Both the position numbers and the translations under genes were made by a program. Below, in pieces: positions 41,045 to 51,079 of a stretch of DNA of 64,000 bases (the stretch's first letter is position 1; the number at the start of each line of letters is the position of its first letter). Under the pieces are notes generated by a model. That model saw nothing but the letters and a program-made list of their open reading frames with translations. It did not search any database and was not told where the DNA came from. Origin of the DNA: JADJAH01 sp964615795 (GTDB taxonomy: Bacteria; Bacteroidota; Ignavibacteria; Tepidaquicellales; Tepidaquicellaceae); the NCBI GenBank assembly GCA_964615795.1, contig CAZTQR010000007.1, forward strand, positions 1 to 64,000, written 5' to 3'.

Positions 41045-43363
41045 ATGAACATACTCATGTACTGTAAGAGATTTGTTGCAACTACACTCTTCCTCCTGAT
41101 CTGCAACAACCTGCAGGCACAGAATCTTCCTGCTTACATAAATTCCGTTATACCTGCTACCGGGCTGAATCTCACACTAGACTCTGTGATATACTACAAT
41201 ACTGCTACGTCGGGAAATGTATCTGCCCTGCGCGACAGCGTATTCTATCACTGGGTCTATGCTGACGGGATAGTAAGCGGCGAAGATATTACAGTATCCA
41301 ATGTTTACAAAATGGGACTACAGACAGGACTGGATACTTCAAGAGTATCGGATCATATGTCATTTCTGTCAAGCGGTGCGAGGTCGCTTCAGTCGGGAGA
41401 TATGTTATACAAGTGCTATTACAAACTCCTCGACAGCACTTACGGAATGTTCATCTTCAGCACCCTCGGTTATGAGAACAGTTCAGGAGTGATAAAATTC
41501 GAGCCGTTCATAGGAATGTGCCCCCTTCACTTCAGCGATTACATCAAGACAACTAAACCCGGTGCCGCACATGATGTCGAATTTGAGGTGAAAAACGGAT
41601 TTGGTTTTGTATGTGCATCAGGCTGGGGAGACTGCAATATCACCTGCGACGGAAATAACGTTGTTGACTGTTTTGGGCTTGTTGGCGGTGATGCTTGTTT
41701 CCTATGGGAGTATGAAATTACCAAAGATTGCGCGACAGTCGGGAACTGCTGCAGGTGCATTTTCAGATTCGGTTTTGCAAACGGATTCAGCTCAGTCGGT
41801 GTAGGCGTTGACGGAGTGTCTATAGAGTTAAGCGGAAGTTTCGGATTAAAGGGCTCTACGGAAAGTGTTGTGAAAAGGTGTTGTCCGACCGGCGCAATGG
41901 TTGCATTCAATTTCGCGCCTCAGGAATCTCACACCGGTGCAACTCTTTATTCAGTATCCACAGTTTCGTCAACAGTCGGATGGACGGCAGGAAGCGGTGC
42001 GACAGTGCTGAGAACCACTAACAGCGGCATTAACTGGACGAGCGCGTCCGGCTCCGGCCTTACAGGAGACATCTACAACATTCATGCAATCTCAGCAACA
42101 ACCGCATTCTGCACATCAACACCCTCCGGCACTTCATTCATTTACAAGACTGTGAACGGGGGAGCAACATGGAACACCGTTTACAACCAGCCGGGCGGAT
42201 TCATTAATGCAATTCAGATGGTCTCGCCCACAAACGGCTTTGCAATGGGTGATCCTGTCGGAGGAAAGTGGACAATTCTGAAGACAGTTGACGGAGGGAA
42301 CTCCTGGAACAGGATCCCGACGGAGCCGGTTCAGATTGGTTCTCAGAACGGATGGAACAACTGTTTTAGAATAGATGGCCCGAATATGAGATTCGGAACA
42401 AACACGCAGACGGTAAATCATTCACCTGACAACGGAGTCACGTGGAATATTTCGATTACGCCAGGCACAGTCAACACTTATGCCGTTCATTTCAATGATC
42501 CGGTATTCGGACTGGCAGGAGGTGATGCCATGACGAGATCCACGAACAGCGGCATTTCATATGTGCCAACTACAATGCCTCCATCGCTTAGTAGTGTTTA
42601 CGGGCTTGAAGGCTCCGGGCCTGAATGGTGGGCTGTTGGTAGCAGTCATACTGTTTACATGTCGGCAAGCCAGGGTGCGAGGTGGAATTCAGTTTACACT
42701 CAGACGCTTGAAGGCGAAGGCACATATCTCGGTGCAATTGATCTCACGGATTTCGGATCAACCGGGTGGATAGTAGGAGAAGGGGGAGTTATCATAAGAG
42801 TTGGCAACATATCTCAGGAAGCGTCACTGAGCTTAACCGGATTCATTGAGGGTTTCTACAATTCCGGAACAAACCTGCAGACCGGAGATACAGTTGAAGT
42901 GTTTGTAAGAAATACTGCTTCTCCGTATGCTGTCGTTGCTTCAGACAAAGCATTCCTGAGCAACTCAGGAATTGCAAGCCTGAACTTCGCAAATATGACA
43001 ACGGGAAACTACTACCTGCAGGTCAGGCACAGAAATGCGCTTGAAACATGGTCTTCGGCGGGAGTTTTGCTCACGGTCGGCGGTACGGCAAGCTACGACT
43101 TTTCAACCTCACAACTGCAGGCTTACGGCAATAACCTGATGCTTGCAGATGCTTCTCCTCTGAGATATGCATTTTATTCGGGAGATGTGAATCAGGACGC
43201 AACAATTGACGCAACAGACGTTAGCCTGATTGATAATGATGCATACAATTTTGCATGCGGATATCTGCCTGCAGATGTGAACGGTGACGGATGTGTTGAC
43301 GGCTCGGATGCTTTGATTGCTGACAATAATGCATACAACTTCATTTCCGCGATCACTCCGTAA
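41045..43363 (+). CDS. Secreted YCF48/BNR-like propeller protein with shared dockerin-like C-module
   Basis: A 772-residue protein starting MNILMYCKRFVATTLFLLIC. The AAAGGAG ribosome binding site just before 41045 supports this start over one 66 bases upstream. The signal peptide ends about LQAQ. Residues 25-310 are unrecognised, with a cysteine-rich patch at about 205-265 (ten or more Cys, probable disulfides). Residues about 310-600 contain Asp-box/YCF48 motifs: VGWTAGSGATVLRTTNSGIN, VNGGATWNTVY, VDGGNSWNRI. The shared module follows (about 612-772), with SGDVNQDATIDATD and DVNGDGCVDGSD, ending FISAITP. It is the only plus-strand member of the family here and ends in ITP, not IRP. Confidence 0.82.
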   Translation: MNILMYCKRFVATTLFLLICNNLQAQNLPAYINSVIPATGLNLTLDSVIYYNTATSGNVSALRDSVFYHWVYADGIVSGEDITVSNVYKMGLQTGLDTSRVSDHMSFLSSGARSLQSGDMLYKCYYKLLDSTYGMFIFSTLGYENSSGVIKFEPFIGMCPLHFSDYIKTTKPGAAHDVEFEVKNGFGFVCASGWGDCNITCDGNNVVDCFGLVGGDACFLWEYEITKDCATVGNCCRCIFRFGFANGFSSVGVGVDGVSIELSGSFGLKGSTESVVKRCCPTGAMVAFNFAPQESHTGATLYSVSTVSSTVGWTAGSGATVLRTTNSGINWTSASGSGLTGDIYNIHAISATTAFCTSTPSGTSFIYKTVNGGATWNTVYNQPGGFINAIQMVSPTNGFAMGDPVGGKWTILKTVDGGNSWNRIPTEPVQIGSQNGWNNCFRIDGPNMRFGTNTQTVNHSPDNGVTWNISITPGTVNTYAVHFNDPVFGLAGGDAMTRSTNSGISYVPTTMPPSLSSVYGLEGSGPEWWAVGSSHTVYMSASQGARWNSVYTQTLEGEGTYLGAIDLTDFGSTGWIVGEGGVIIRVGNISQEASLSLTGFIEGFYNSGTNLQTGDTVEVFVRNTASPYAVVASDKAFLSNSGIASLNFANMTTGNYYLQVRHRNALETWSSAGVLLTVGGTASYDFSTSQLQAYGNNLMLADASPLRYAFYSGDVNQDATIDATDVSLIDNDAYNFACGYLPADVNGDGCVDGSDALIADNNAYNFISAITP

Positions 43364-43373
43364 TGCAAAGACA

Positions 43374-43408
43374 AAGAGCCCGGTAATTTGCCGGGCTCTT
43401 GTTTCTTT
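43374..43408 (+). terminator. Rho-independent terminator
   Basis: AAGAGCCCGG at 43374-43383 pairs with CCGGGCTCTT at 43391-43400, a 10-bp stem with a 7-base loop, followed by GTTTCTTTT. It lies 10 bases after the stop of the propeller protein gene. Confidence 0.9.
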
Positions 43409-43637
43409 TCAATCATAAAGTTACAACCTCTAACAGGATCTATTGTGATTCTCAGGTTGCAGATCTCAGGGATGGTTCTCACAGATGCAGAGATCCGGTT
43501 CCCGGTTAGTTCCTGATAAGCGAATTATATCGGCATTCTGATATATTCCGGTTCTTTGCAAGAGATAACTCCGATTTGTTTCAAGTGTTACAGGAGTCAT
43601 AATCAAAATGCAATTCCCGTTTCCGCTTCAGAGTTTT

Positions 43638-46115
43638 TCAGGGACGTATCACACTTACAAAGTTCGACGCATTATTGTCAGCGATCAGAAAGTCAGTCCC
43701 GTCAACAAAGCTGTCGCCCGTAAGGTCAGACAGTACGTAACCTCCCAGAAAATTCGCTGCGTCATTATCTATTGTGCTCAGGTCCGTTGCATCCACAGTG
43801 CCGTCGCGGTTTACATCTCCTGAAAAGACGGCAAACCTCACGGGTGAGCTGTCAACCTGTTTCATGTTATTGCCGAATGCCTTTGAAGCCGCATCCTGAA
43901 AATTGTATGAAGCCTGATTTGTAAGCTGTGCAAACGAGATCACTGTTGAAGACCATGTCTCAAGCGAGTTCCGGTGCTTCAGAACAAGGAAGTAGCTGGT
44001 CATAGGTTGCGCTTTTGTGAATAACGGCTGAGCCGTTCCTGAACTGTTCAGCACTGCTTTTGCGGAATCAACGACAGTAACTCCGTCGGTTTGCTTAAGG
44101 TAGTAGGTCATGGTGTCACCGGTCAGCAGGTTTGTTGACGGATTATACATTCCTTCGATGAGCGATGTGCACTCGAGCCGGAAAGGAGTGGAAGCGCTGT
44201 TGTTCAGCTTCAGCCCCCATGCCGAAATGAATCCTGTATCAGACGTCACTGCATCGTTTATCGTCAGCACCCATTTGCCTTTGGGATTGATCCCTGCAAA
44301 CGCCGCATCGAAGTCAACGTCGGGCTTGATTCTCGGGCCGAAGTGATGATACCTTCCGCTCACAAGCGAGCTGTCGGCATCTGAGTCGAAGATCGTGATC
44401 AGATTGGAAGCGTTGGTACTGAGTGAAGTGTTGACGAAAAAATCCACTGAAGTGCCAACAGGGCTCTTGAGTGAAAGGATCATGTTGCTTTCCGCCGAAT
44501 GATTCATAGCAATGAAAAGATCAAGGTCTGTCAGTGCATCGGAAGAAAGAATTTCAAGGGTGTCCCTGACTATGCCGGAGGTGCCTGTTGAAGGAACTCT
44601 CTTATTTGCGGCATTAATAAGGAAGCCGTCCTGAAAATTGGTCTGTGCAAGTCCGCTCATCGGTGACTGCCTTGTTGCTCCGGAGAAGCCGGTCAGTGCA
44701 AACATGATCCCCCTTAGATTCCCTCTTGTCCCTTCGGTGGTTGACGGCAATGTTGATCCGTCGAGATTGTAAACGACTGTCGTGTAGCTGTCATTGTCGT
44801 TTGATTCGTTCAAAGATGTGAACATGGTGCCGTTGATCTCTCCGACAGTCTTTTTGGTTTTGGAGATCCGGAGTTCGTCAAAAAAGCCGCTGAAGCCTGA
44901 CGAACCCATGAAGAACGGGAACACAAGAGAATCCGCTCCGTCCGTAATGTTCGCGGGTGTGATGTTTCCGGTAGTGCCCTTTTTTCCGTTGATGAAGAAT
45001 TCATAACCTCCCGTAGGAGCGAAGTATGTGAATGCAATATGGCTCCATCTCTCCTTCTTCACGGAGTCATTGGATGATATTGTTACGTTATTGATGGATG
45101 CCTGGAGCTTGCCGGAACTAACCTTAAGTCCGTAGTTGGCGTTGACTGCAGCCAGACTTCCTTTGTAAACCAATCCGTAGTTATCCGTTTTTGGAAATAT
45201 CCAGCACTCGATTGTAAGCTGTGTGGTGGGACTTAGCGACGCATCGTCAGGGGCTGTGACGGCACCACCGGAAGAAGTGAAAAGGCAATCGCTGATCTGC
45301 TGAATGTGTGAGGGGTTGTTGCTTTGGTTCACGGCAGATACGTTTCGTATCAGTCCGTTATTGCCATAACGCGAGTGATCCATTGCGGAGAAGAGACTGC
45401 CGTTTCCCGTATTGTTCTGAAACGTTATGGACAGAACGAGCCTGTTAACAGGCGAGTCTCCGCCTGCGGCAAATGGAGAGAGCATTAATCCCAGTATGGT
45501 AACCTGCGGCAGGGCTGTATTCCAAACACGGGCATTGTCAATCAATCCGTTCATTGATGATGATGTTCCGGAAGATCCTATGAAAAGTGTATCTGTTCCC
45601 GAATTCGGAAACAGGCCCGCAAATGTTGATGAAGTGTCAAGCGCCCCGTTGATGTAGATCCTGAAGACTCCTGAAGTGTCAAGCGTTGCGGCAACGTGCG
45701 TCCATGTGTTCAGAGGTATCGGATTTGAGGCTTTGCTTATCAGCCGTTGGCTTGTGTTGCAGAAAATAAGTATGCGGTTGTTATTGATCCGCATTGCATA
45801 GCGGGTTGAAAGTCCGCTTCCTTTCGAAATAATTCCCATCGCCAGCACTGAGGTTACAAAGGGATTGATCCAGGCCTCGAGAGTAAATGTCCCGGTGATG
45901 TTAACCGTCGGTGAATTGGGTACGGCTATGTGGCTTCCGCTCGTTCCCGGAAAACTCCCGGCCTGATCCCACGACATCTGTGCATGAGAATCAACCGGAC
46001 AAAACTGAACAACCAAAGCAATGCAAATTGTAATAAGGAGTAGTTTGGATATCATTGCATTTGCAATGAAAGACAGAGGCCATGACAGGTCTCTTTCTGA
46101 ATTAGTGTTTCTCAT
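43638..46115 (-). CDS. Secreted double-LamG, P-domain protein with shared C-module
   Basis: An 825-residue secreted protein with a signal segment ending about VDSHAQM (46). Two LamG domains follow (about 50-220 and 255-440), each with FTLEAWINP or LTIECWIFP and a WTHVAAT or WSHIAFT motif. A proprotein-convertase P-like domain lies at about 500-650 (DLDLFIAMNHSAESNMILSL, KGKWVLTINDAVTSDTG). The shared module occupies about 655-825, with SGDVNRDGTVDATD and DLTGDSFVDGTD, ending FVSVIRP. The whole is an adhesin-like layout with glycan-binding modules and no catalytic site. It resembles the gene at 51080-53542, an apparent paralog. Confidence 0.85.
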   Translation of the reverse strand: MRNTNSERDLSWPLSFIANAMISKLLLITICIALVVQFCPVDSHAQMSWDQAGSFPGTSGSHIAVPNSPTVNITGTFTLEAWINPFVTSVLAMGIISKGSGLSTRYAMRINNNRILIFCNTSQRLISKASNPIPLNTWTHVAATLDTSGVFRIYINGALDTSSTFAGLFPNSGTDTLFIGSSGTSSSMNGLIDNARVWNTALPQVTILGLMLSPFAAGGDSPVNRLVLSITFQNNTGNGSLFSAMDHSRYGNNGLIRNVSAVNQSNNPSHIQQISDCLFTSSGGAVTAPDDASLSPTTQLTIECWIFPKTDNYGLVYKGSLAAVNANYGLKVSSGKLQASINNVTISSNDSVKKERWSHIAFTYFAPTGGYEFFINGKKGTTGNITPANITDGADSLVFPFFMGSSGFSGFFDELRISKTKKTVGEINGTMFTSLNESNDNDSYTTVVYNLDGSTLPSTTEGTRGNLRGIMFALTGFSGATRQSPMSGLAQTNFQDGFLINAANKRVPSTGTSGIVRDTLEILSSDALTDLDLFIAMNHSAESNMILSLKSPVGTSVDFFVNTSLSTNASNLITIFDSDADSSLVSGRYHHFGPRIKPDVDFDAAFAGINPKGKWVLTINDAVTSDTGFISAWGLKLNNSASTPFRLECTSLIEGMYNPSTNLLTGDTMTYYLKQTDGVTVVDSAKAVLNSSGTAQPLFTKAQPMTSYFLVLKHRNSLETWSSTVISFAQLTNQASYNFQDAASKAFGNNMKQVDSSPVRFAVFSGDVNRDGTVDATDLSTIDNDAANFLGGYVLSDLTGDSFVDGTDFLIADNNASNFVSVIRP

Positions 46116-46504
46116 AACCAGGGATGATTTTTGTTTTCAAAAAAGTTGAACAAAAATACCCCTGCCTGAAATGAGGGCAAAACTGAAATTGGCTTATTCT
46201 TAATCTGACGAGGGTTGTTGGTACGTCACAAATGCCGTTCTGTGCCTCTCAGGTCATTTTTTGATGTTCGGTATGGGAGACTACCTTAATTGTTCAATGA
46301 GAATGTAATGCAGTTCCGGGTAATTTAGAAAGGAAAGCATACAATTGCTTACGGTTGAACAAGGCCTTTGATACTGGAACCGGCAGTTCAAGTAATTTAA
46401 CCAAGGCCCCGGGCAAAGTGGAGTCTTATGATACGCAGTACGATCAATTGTTCAGTGTGTGTTACACCGGAAAGCCGAATACAGTTGTAACTTTCAGTTC
46501 AGAT
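46116..46504. other. Intergenic region without recognised features
   Basis: About 390 bases between two genes on the minus strand. A short plus-strand open frame (from 46355) runs into the 3' end of the next gene and has no ribosome binding site, so I leave it uncalled. The downstream minus-strand gene (43638-46115) must have its promoter here. Confidence 0.5.
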
Positions 46505-49492
46505 TCAGGGCCTTACAAGCGATGCATAATTGCCGGCATTGTAGTCGGCGATAAGGAAGTCCGTTCCGTCAACAAACATGTCGCCGTTCACGTCTGATAC
46601 TACGTATCCTGTCAGGTAGTTGGATGCGTCGTTGGTTATCAGTCCCACATCGGTTGCATCAATTGTGCCCTCGCGGGTTACGTCGCCGCTGAATATGCAG
46701 TAACGGCTGCCTGTCAGCGCCATATTGCTTCCGTATGCTTTTGAAATGTTGTCTGTGAAGTCATAAGCCGCCTGATTTGAAGTGAAGCTGATAGTGCTTC
46801 CGCTCCAGGTCTCAAGTGAATTCCTGTGACTGACCACTATGTAATAGCTGTTTCCGTTCACCGGTTTTGCAAAAAAGTAATCCGCATAGCCGGAGCTGTC
46901 AACAACTGCTATTGCGGAATCAACAGCATTGAAAGGTGATGTGCCGTTCCGGAGAATAACTTTGACGGTATCACTTCTGAGCTTGTTTGTAACCGGGTTG
47001 TAGAATCCTTCCATCAGTACATTCAGCGAGAGTCTCTTGCTCATTACGGGCTCGTCGTTCACAAGCACTCTCGATGTAAACGGCTGAAGCGTGATGCTCC
47101 CGCCGGTGACCGGGCTTCCGTCGGGATTCCTGTACGGAATTCCTCCGAGCGCAATCACCTGTACTGAGTTCGTAGGATTATAGAACAGTCTGTTCTTCAG
47201 TGTGGAATCTATTCTCTCTGCATTGACCCTGTACAGATAGACATTGTCAATGTATGCGCTTGTGTCAGGAAGAACGAGCCCGAAAGTCACGCGTGCAAAT
47301 GTTTCGGTTGTATCCGGTTTGAAGACAAACGAATGGCTTCTTCGGTATGTCTCAGCTCCAAGATATCTTCTTGCAAAAAGAAACGGGCTTGCGCCGGCGT
47401 TAGGCCTTCCGAATACGCTGAGATCTCCTGTGCGGTCACCGGCATAATCAAATCGAAGGAAGTAAAAGTTGTTCTTGGCAAGCGTGAGATAATTGCTCGA
47501 TGTCATGCTTTCTACTCCCCCGTTGCCGGTCCACCGGATCTTCATGCATCCTGTATCCATAACGGGATTCATGCTGTGGATAAGAGTTGATCCCGATGCC
47601 GGGGTTGTGGACCAGTCAACTGTGTTGTTAGGAAATCTCGGGTTGAGGATCATATTTGAACTTAATGTGTCAACCACCCTGTATTGGTCGAATACAAATC
47701 CTGCGGATGATGAAGTAAGGTCTTCATTGAATGTTGACTTCCACACAGGAAGTCTGTAGTACTTGGTGGAATATGTTCCGTAAACCATTGACCTTCGCAT
47801 GAAATGCTCGGTGTACGGGTTGCAGTAATAGTTGCTGTCGAATGTGCCGTAGTCGCTGAAGTTCGGTGAGCGGAACATCTGATGCTCCATGCATGTGGAG
47901 TTGAAGCTTAGTGCATAAAGAAGATTTCCTTTAACAATATTGTTGTAAGATGCCGTGTATGATGATGCAGAATAGTCGGTCATTACCAATTGCGAATATG
48001 CATTGTTGAAGAGGGTGTTATAACGGATGATATTGTTGGAGGATGTTGGCTTGTTATCCACATTGATTCCGGCGTAACTGTTGTTTGCGATCGTATTGCC
48101 CTGTATGAGAATGTTTTTTGTAACATTCGGGCCGAAATAGATTCCGTTCCCGTATCTGGAGTTTGAGTAAGATGATTCGACATTTCCAAATGTGTTAACC
48201 ACAATGTTGTCAAGAACCTGCATTCCGTCAGCATCATCAATGTCAATTCCTCCTCCGTCGTTAAGTGTCAGGCATGAATTGCTTACAACGTTGTTCTTGA
48301 CAAGCATGTTCTTTGATACAAGAAGTCCTGTATATCCTGTGCTGTCTATCACATTATTTGTACAGGTTGTACCGTTGCTTGTATAGAACTGAATCCCGTG
48401 GCTTCCCCAGGCATCTTCGCCGTAGCCGGGTTTGAGAGCAGTCCTGTTGATGCTGTTATTGCTGACTGTGGCATTTGTAAGCACTCCCGTAAGCGCAGTT
48501 CCCGTGTTGTCTTCAAAGAGATTATTGTCAACCACATGATTTCCTCCGTTTATTCTCATACCGAACTTTCCTGCATATTCAACGGTGCATCTCTGAACTC
48601 TGACATAATTTGCAGTGTAAATCTCTATGCAATTATCCCGGAACCTTGAGAATTTGAGGTCCTGTATTATTATATGAGACCTGTTCAGAGTCACATATAC
48701 GCCGTACTTTGTGACAGAAGCTTCAACGGTTATTGTATTGGGATCAACTCCGCCGGGTGCATAGAAGTAGAGCTTGCCTGCCGGTTTGTCATAGAAGTAC
48801 TCTCCGGCCGTATCAAGCATGAAGAGCTTATTGTCAAAGTAATAACCTGCCTTTGGATAGATATAATTCTGGGTTGATGTAGACAGGTTCACATGCCCCG
48901 GCGTATAGCTGGAAACAGAACGCGATTCGTAGCACCAGTTTCCTGTCCTTATCCTGCAGTTAGCCTGGTTCCAGTAGCCCGACGGCTGATTGAGCTCTGC
49001 ATCATCAAATGCAATTACAGAGTTTGCATAATCAGTGGTGAGAAATCTGGAATTTGGAAATCTCGCAATTGTCATGAGCTTTCCGTTTGCATAAAGGTGT
49101 CCCAGCGTGTCTATGAAATTTCTCACATAGATATTTCCTGAATGGACCGTCCAGCCGGTGAGGACGGTAGTTCCCGTGATCACAGGAAGTTCTCCGGTTC
49201 CGTAACTGCCGAACAGCATTTCATTCCCCGCCGTACCTGACTTTGAAATTGTCAGAGTGCCCGTGAATTTATCCCCTCTCTTAAAAAGGACCTGTGTTCC
49301 CGCAGGAAAGGAGGATATCATGGAGTTCACTTTTGCCAGGGTTTGCCAGGGCGTATCCGGTGACAGTCCGTCATTAGAGTCATTGCCGCCGGAGGAAACA
49401 TAATACGCGGCAGAGTAAGCAGTCCCTGCAAAGAAAAAGAAGCAGATCAGTGTTAAAGCAGTCAAAGCGGAAGAGAAAATCCTCATAACCAA
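46505..49492 (-). CDS. Secreted right-handed beta-helix protein with shared C-module
   Basis: A 995-residue secreted protein with a signal peptide ending TAYSA (about 28). Right after it comes AYYVSSGGNDSNDGLSPDTP, the usual start of parallel beta-helix (pectate-lyase-like) proteins. Short asparagine-rich coils then repeat to about 560 (VSNNSINRT, IDSTGYTGLLVSKNMLVKNN, LIQGNTIANNSYAGI). A carbohydrate-binding-like beta domain occupies about 605-740. The shared module lies at about 815-995, with SGDVTREGTIDATD and DVNGDMFVDGTD, ending YASLVRP. It may be a polysaccharide lyase or hydrolase, but I cannot name catalytic residues. It is exported; the first Ca loop carries Arg-Glu in place of Asn-Asp or Gln-Asp. 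Confidence 0.83.
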   Translation of the reverse strand: MVMRIFSSALTALTLICFFFFAGTAYSAAYYVSSGGNDSNDGLSPDTPWQTLAKVNSMISSFPAGTQVLFKRGDKFTGTLTISKSGTAGNEMLFGSYGTGELPVITGTTVLTGWTVHSGNIYVRNFIDTLGHLYANGKLMTIARFPNSRFLTTDYANSVIAFDDAELNQPSGYWNQANCRIRTGNWCYESRSVSSYTPGHVNLSTSTQNYIYPKAGYYFDNKLFMLDTAGEYFYDKPAGKLYFYAPGGVDPNTITVEASVTKYGVYVTLNRSHIIIQDLKFSRFRDNCIEIYTANYVRVQRCTVEYAGKFGMRINGGNHVVDNNLFEDNTGTALTGVLTNATVSNNSINRTALKPGYGEDAWGSHGIQFYTSNGTTCTNNVIDSTGYTGLLVSKNMLVKNNVVSNSCLTLNDGGGIDIDDADGMQVLDNIVVNTFGNVESSYSNSRYGNGIYFGPNVTKNILIQGNTIANNSYAGINVDNKPTSSNNIIRYNTLFNNAYSQLVMTDYSASSYTASYNNIVKGNLLYALSFNSTCMEHQMFRSPNFSDYGTFDSNYYCNPYTEHFMRRSMVYGTYSTKYYRLPVWKSTFNEDLTSSSAGFVFDQYRVVDTLSSNMILNPRFPNNTVDWSTTPASGSTLIHSMNPVMDTGCMKIRWTGNGGVESMTSSNYLTLAKNNFYFLRFDYAGDRTGDLSVFGRPNAGASPFLFARRYLGAETYRRSHSFVFKPDTTETFARVTFGLVLPDTSAYIDNVYLYRVNAERIDSTLKNRLFYNPTNSVQVIALGGIPYRNPDGSPVTGGSITLQPFTSRVLVNDEPVMSKRLSLNVLMEGFYNPVTNKLRSDTVKVILRNGTSPFNAVDSAIAVVDSSGYADYFFAKPVNGNSYYIVVSHRNSLETWSGSTISFTSNQAAYDFTDNISKAYGSNMALTGSRYCIFSGDVTREGTIDATDVGLITNDASNYLTGYVVSDVNGDMFVDGTDFLIADYNAGNYASLVRP

Positions 49493-49792
49493 ATTAAATG
49501 ATTTACTGCCGGCGAATCATACCGGTGCAGTCAAATGACAGTTTTAGCTTTGGGGATTTTTTGTAGCTGAATAAACCCTGTATAGATCAGGGTGGATCTG
49601 CATTCAGAGGTCGGATCTTTGGGGTAATCCCGGAAGAATAATGCAAGGGTAATATTGTCAAGAGATGTATCTTTTTCAAGGTACAGAATGCCGACATACG
49701 ATTTCGGGCAATCCAGTCAGAGAGAAGTATTTATTTGGACTTTAACGGAGATCCGTACAGAGCTATATTGATGCAAATGAAAACTCCCTACG
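49493..49792. other. Divergent intergenic region
   Basis: Three hundred bases separate the beta-helix gene (minus) from the outer-membrane barrel gene (plus) and should hold both promoters. A small hairpin, ACCCTG (49575-49580) with CAGGGT (49588-49593), is the only structure I noticed. No coding sequence. Confidence 0.45.
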
Positions 49793-50920
49793 ATGTATAA
49801 ACTCAGTTTCAATGCATTACTCCTGTTCCTGTTGATTCCAATTCTAGTTTCCGGATCCGCATTTTCCCAGTCAGAAAAAGACTCTACTGCAAGTAAGAAG
49901 AAAGACGATCCTGACAAAGTGAGTCTGATGGTATATCCCTTTGCTTTCTACTCTCCCGAAACTGAACTTGCGTTCGGGCTCGGAGGAGTCATAGGATTCA
50001 ATATGTCTTCAAGAAAACAGAATCCGAAACTCTCCAGCATAACCGGATCCGGTTATTACACAACCAACGGACAATACAGTTTCACTTTCACTCCCGAACT
50101 ATATATAGGAAAGAACGAAACCAGGGTCTGGGGTAAACTGGCTTATGACAAGGCAATCGACAAATACTACGGGACGGGGAACAATGTCAGCGAATTTGAC
50201 TCGGCGGATTATCTTCAGAATAATTTCACTATCAGCGCATTGGTGCAGACAAGGGTGTTTGACGACAGGCTGAAGGTCGGAGTGTCATTCGAAAGGCGGG
50301 ACCTGAAGATGAAAGACAAACAGAAGAATCCGTTTCTCACTGAAAATCTTGTAACCGGCAGTGACGGAGGAGCGACTCAGGGGATTGGCATTACGGCAAG
50401 CTGGGACTCCAGGGATAATGTGAATTTCCCGTCAAAGGGAGGATTCTACGAATTCTTTTCCACGTATTTTTTCAAAAGTCTCGGCAGTGATTTTGAGTAC
50501 ACAAAATACTCGTTCGACCTGAGGCGATTTATGAATCCGGTGAAAGACCATGTTATAGCAACGCAGGCTTATATGCTTGTTGAAGCGAAGACTCCACCTT
50601 TTTATGATCTTGGCCTTCTCGGAGGCGATACGAAGATGAGAGGTTATTACACGGGGAGATACAGAGACAGGGTCTATTACACATTGCAGGCCGAGTACAG
50701 GATACCGAAGATATTCTGGAAACTGGGAGTGATTGCGTTCGCAGGCATGGGTGATGTTGCTCCGGCAATTGACAAGATCACCATAAGCACAGTGAAGCCC
50801 ACTTACGGTCTGGGGTTGAGATTCAGGTTTGATGAACTTTCAAAACTCGACCTCAGGATGGACATCGGTATCGGCAAGGGTACCACCGGCGTTTACTTCG
50901 GCGCAAAGCAGACTTTCTAA
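49793..50920 (+). CDS. BamA/TamA-like outer-membrane beta-barrel without POTRA domains
   Basis: A 375-residue protein with a signal peptide ending SAFSQ (about 26). A short charged linker (SEKDSTASKKKDDPDK) leads straight into a barrel of alternating-hydrophobic strands running to the terminal Phe (FGAKQTF), the usual C-terminal outer-membrane signature. The L6-type motif GGDTKMRGYYTGRYRDR matches the (V/M)RG(F/Y) loop of Omp85 surface-antigen proteins. POTRA domains are absent, which marks a short Omp85-family barrel, not BamA itself. It may act in transport or assembly of outer-membrane or secreted proteins, perhaps the large exported proteins nearby, but this is inferred from place only. 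Confidence 0.85.
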   Translation: MYKLSFNALLLFLLIPILVSGSAFSQSEKDSTASKKKDDPDKVSLMVYPFAFYSPETELAFGLGGVIGFNMSSRKQNPKLSSITGSGYYTTNGQYSFTFTPELYIGKNETRVWGKLAYDKAIDKYYGTGNNVSEFDSADYLQNNFTISALVQTRVFDDRLKVGVSFERRDLKMKDKQKNPFLTENLVTGSDGGATQGIGITASWDSRDNVNFPSKGGFYEFFSTYFFKSLGSDFEYTKYSFDLRRFMNPVKDHVIATQAYMLVEAKTPPFYDLGLLGGDTKMRGYYTGRYRDRVYYTLQAEYRIPKIFWKLGVIAFAGMGDVAPAIDKITISTVKPTYGLGLRFRFDELSKLDLRMDIGIGKGTTGVYFGAKQTF

Positions 50921-51079
50921 GTCAGTTTTTTTCTTGCCGAAGCATTAGTTCACAGGAAAGACGCGGAACGGAACAAGAGAATCCCTGCTTCCGCCTGTTC
51001 CCGCCCTTCCCCGGAGGGAGAGAGCAAGAGGCGGAAGATCCTTTTCAGTAAGATCAACAGGTGAGTTCAGTATTGCTCA

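Noticed and set aside
46355..46597. Plus-strand ORF of 80 codons
   Set aside because: No ribosome binding site; its 3' half is the antisense of the dockerin-like repeat of the beta-helix gene.
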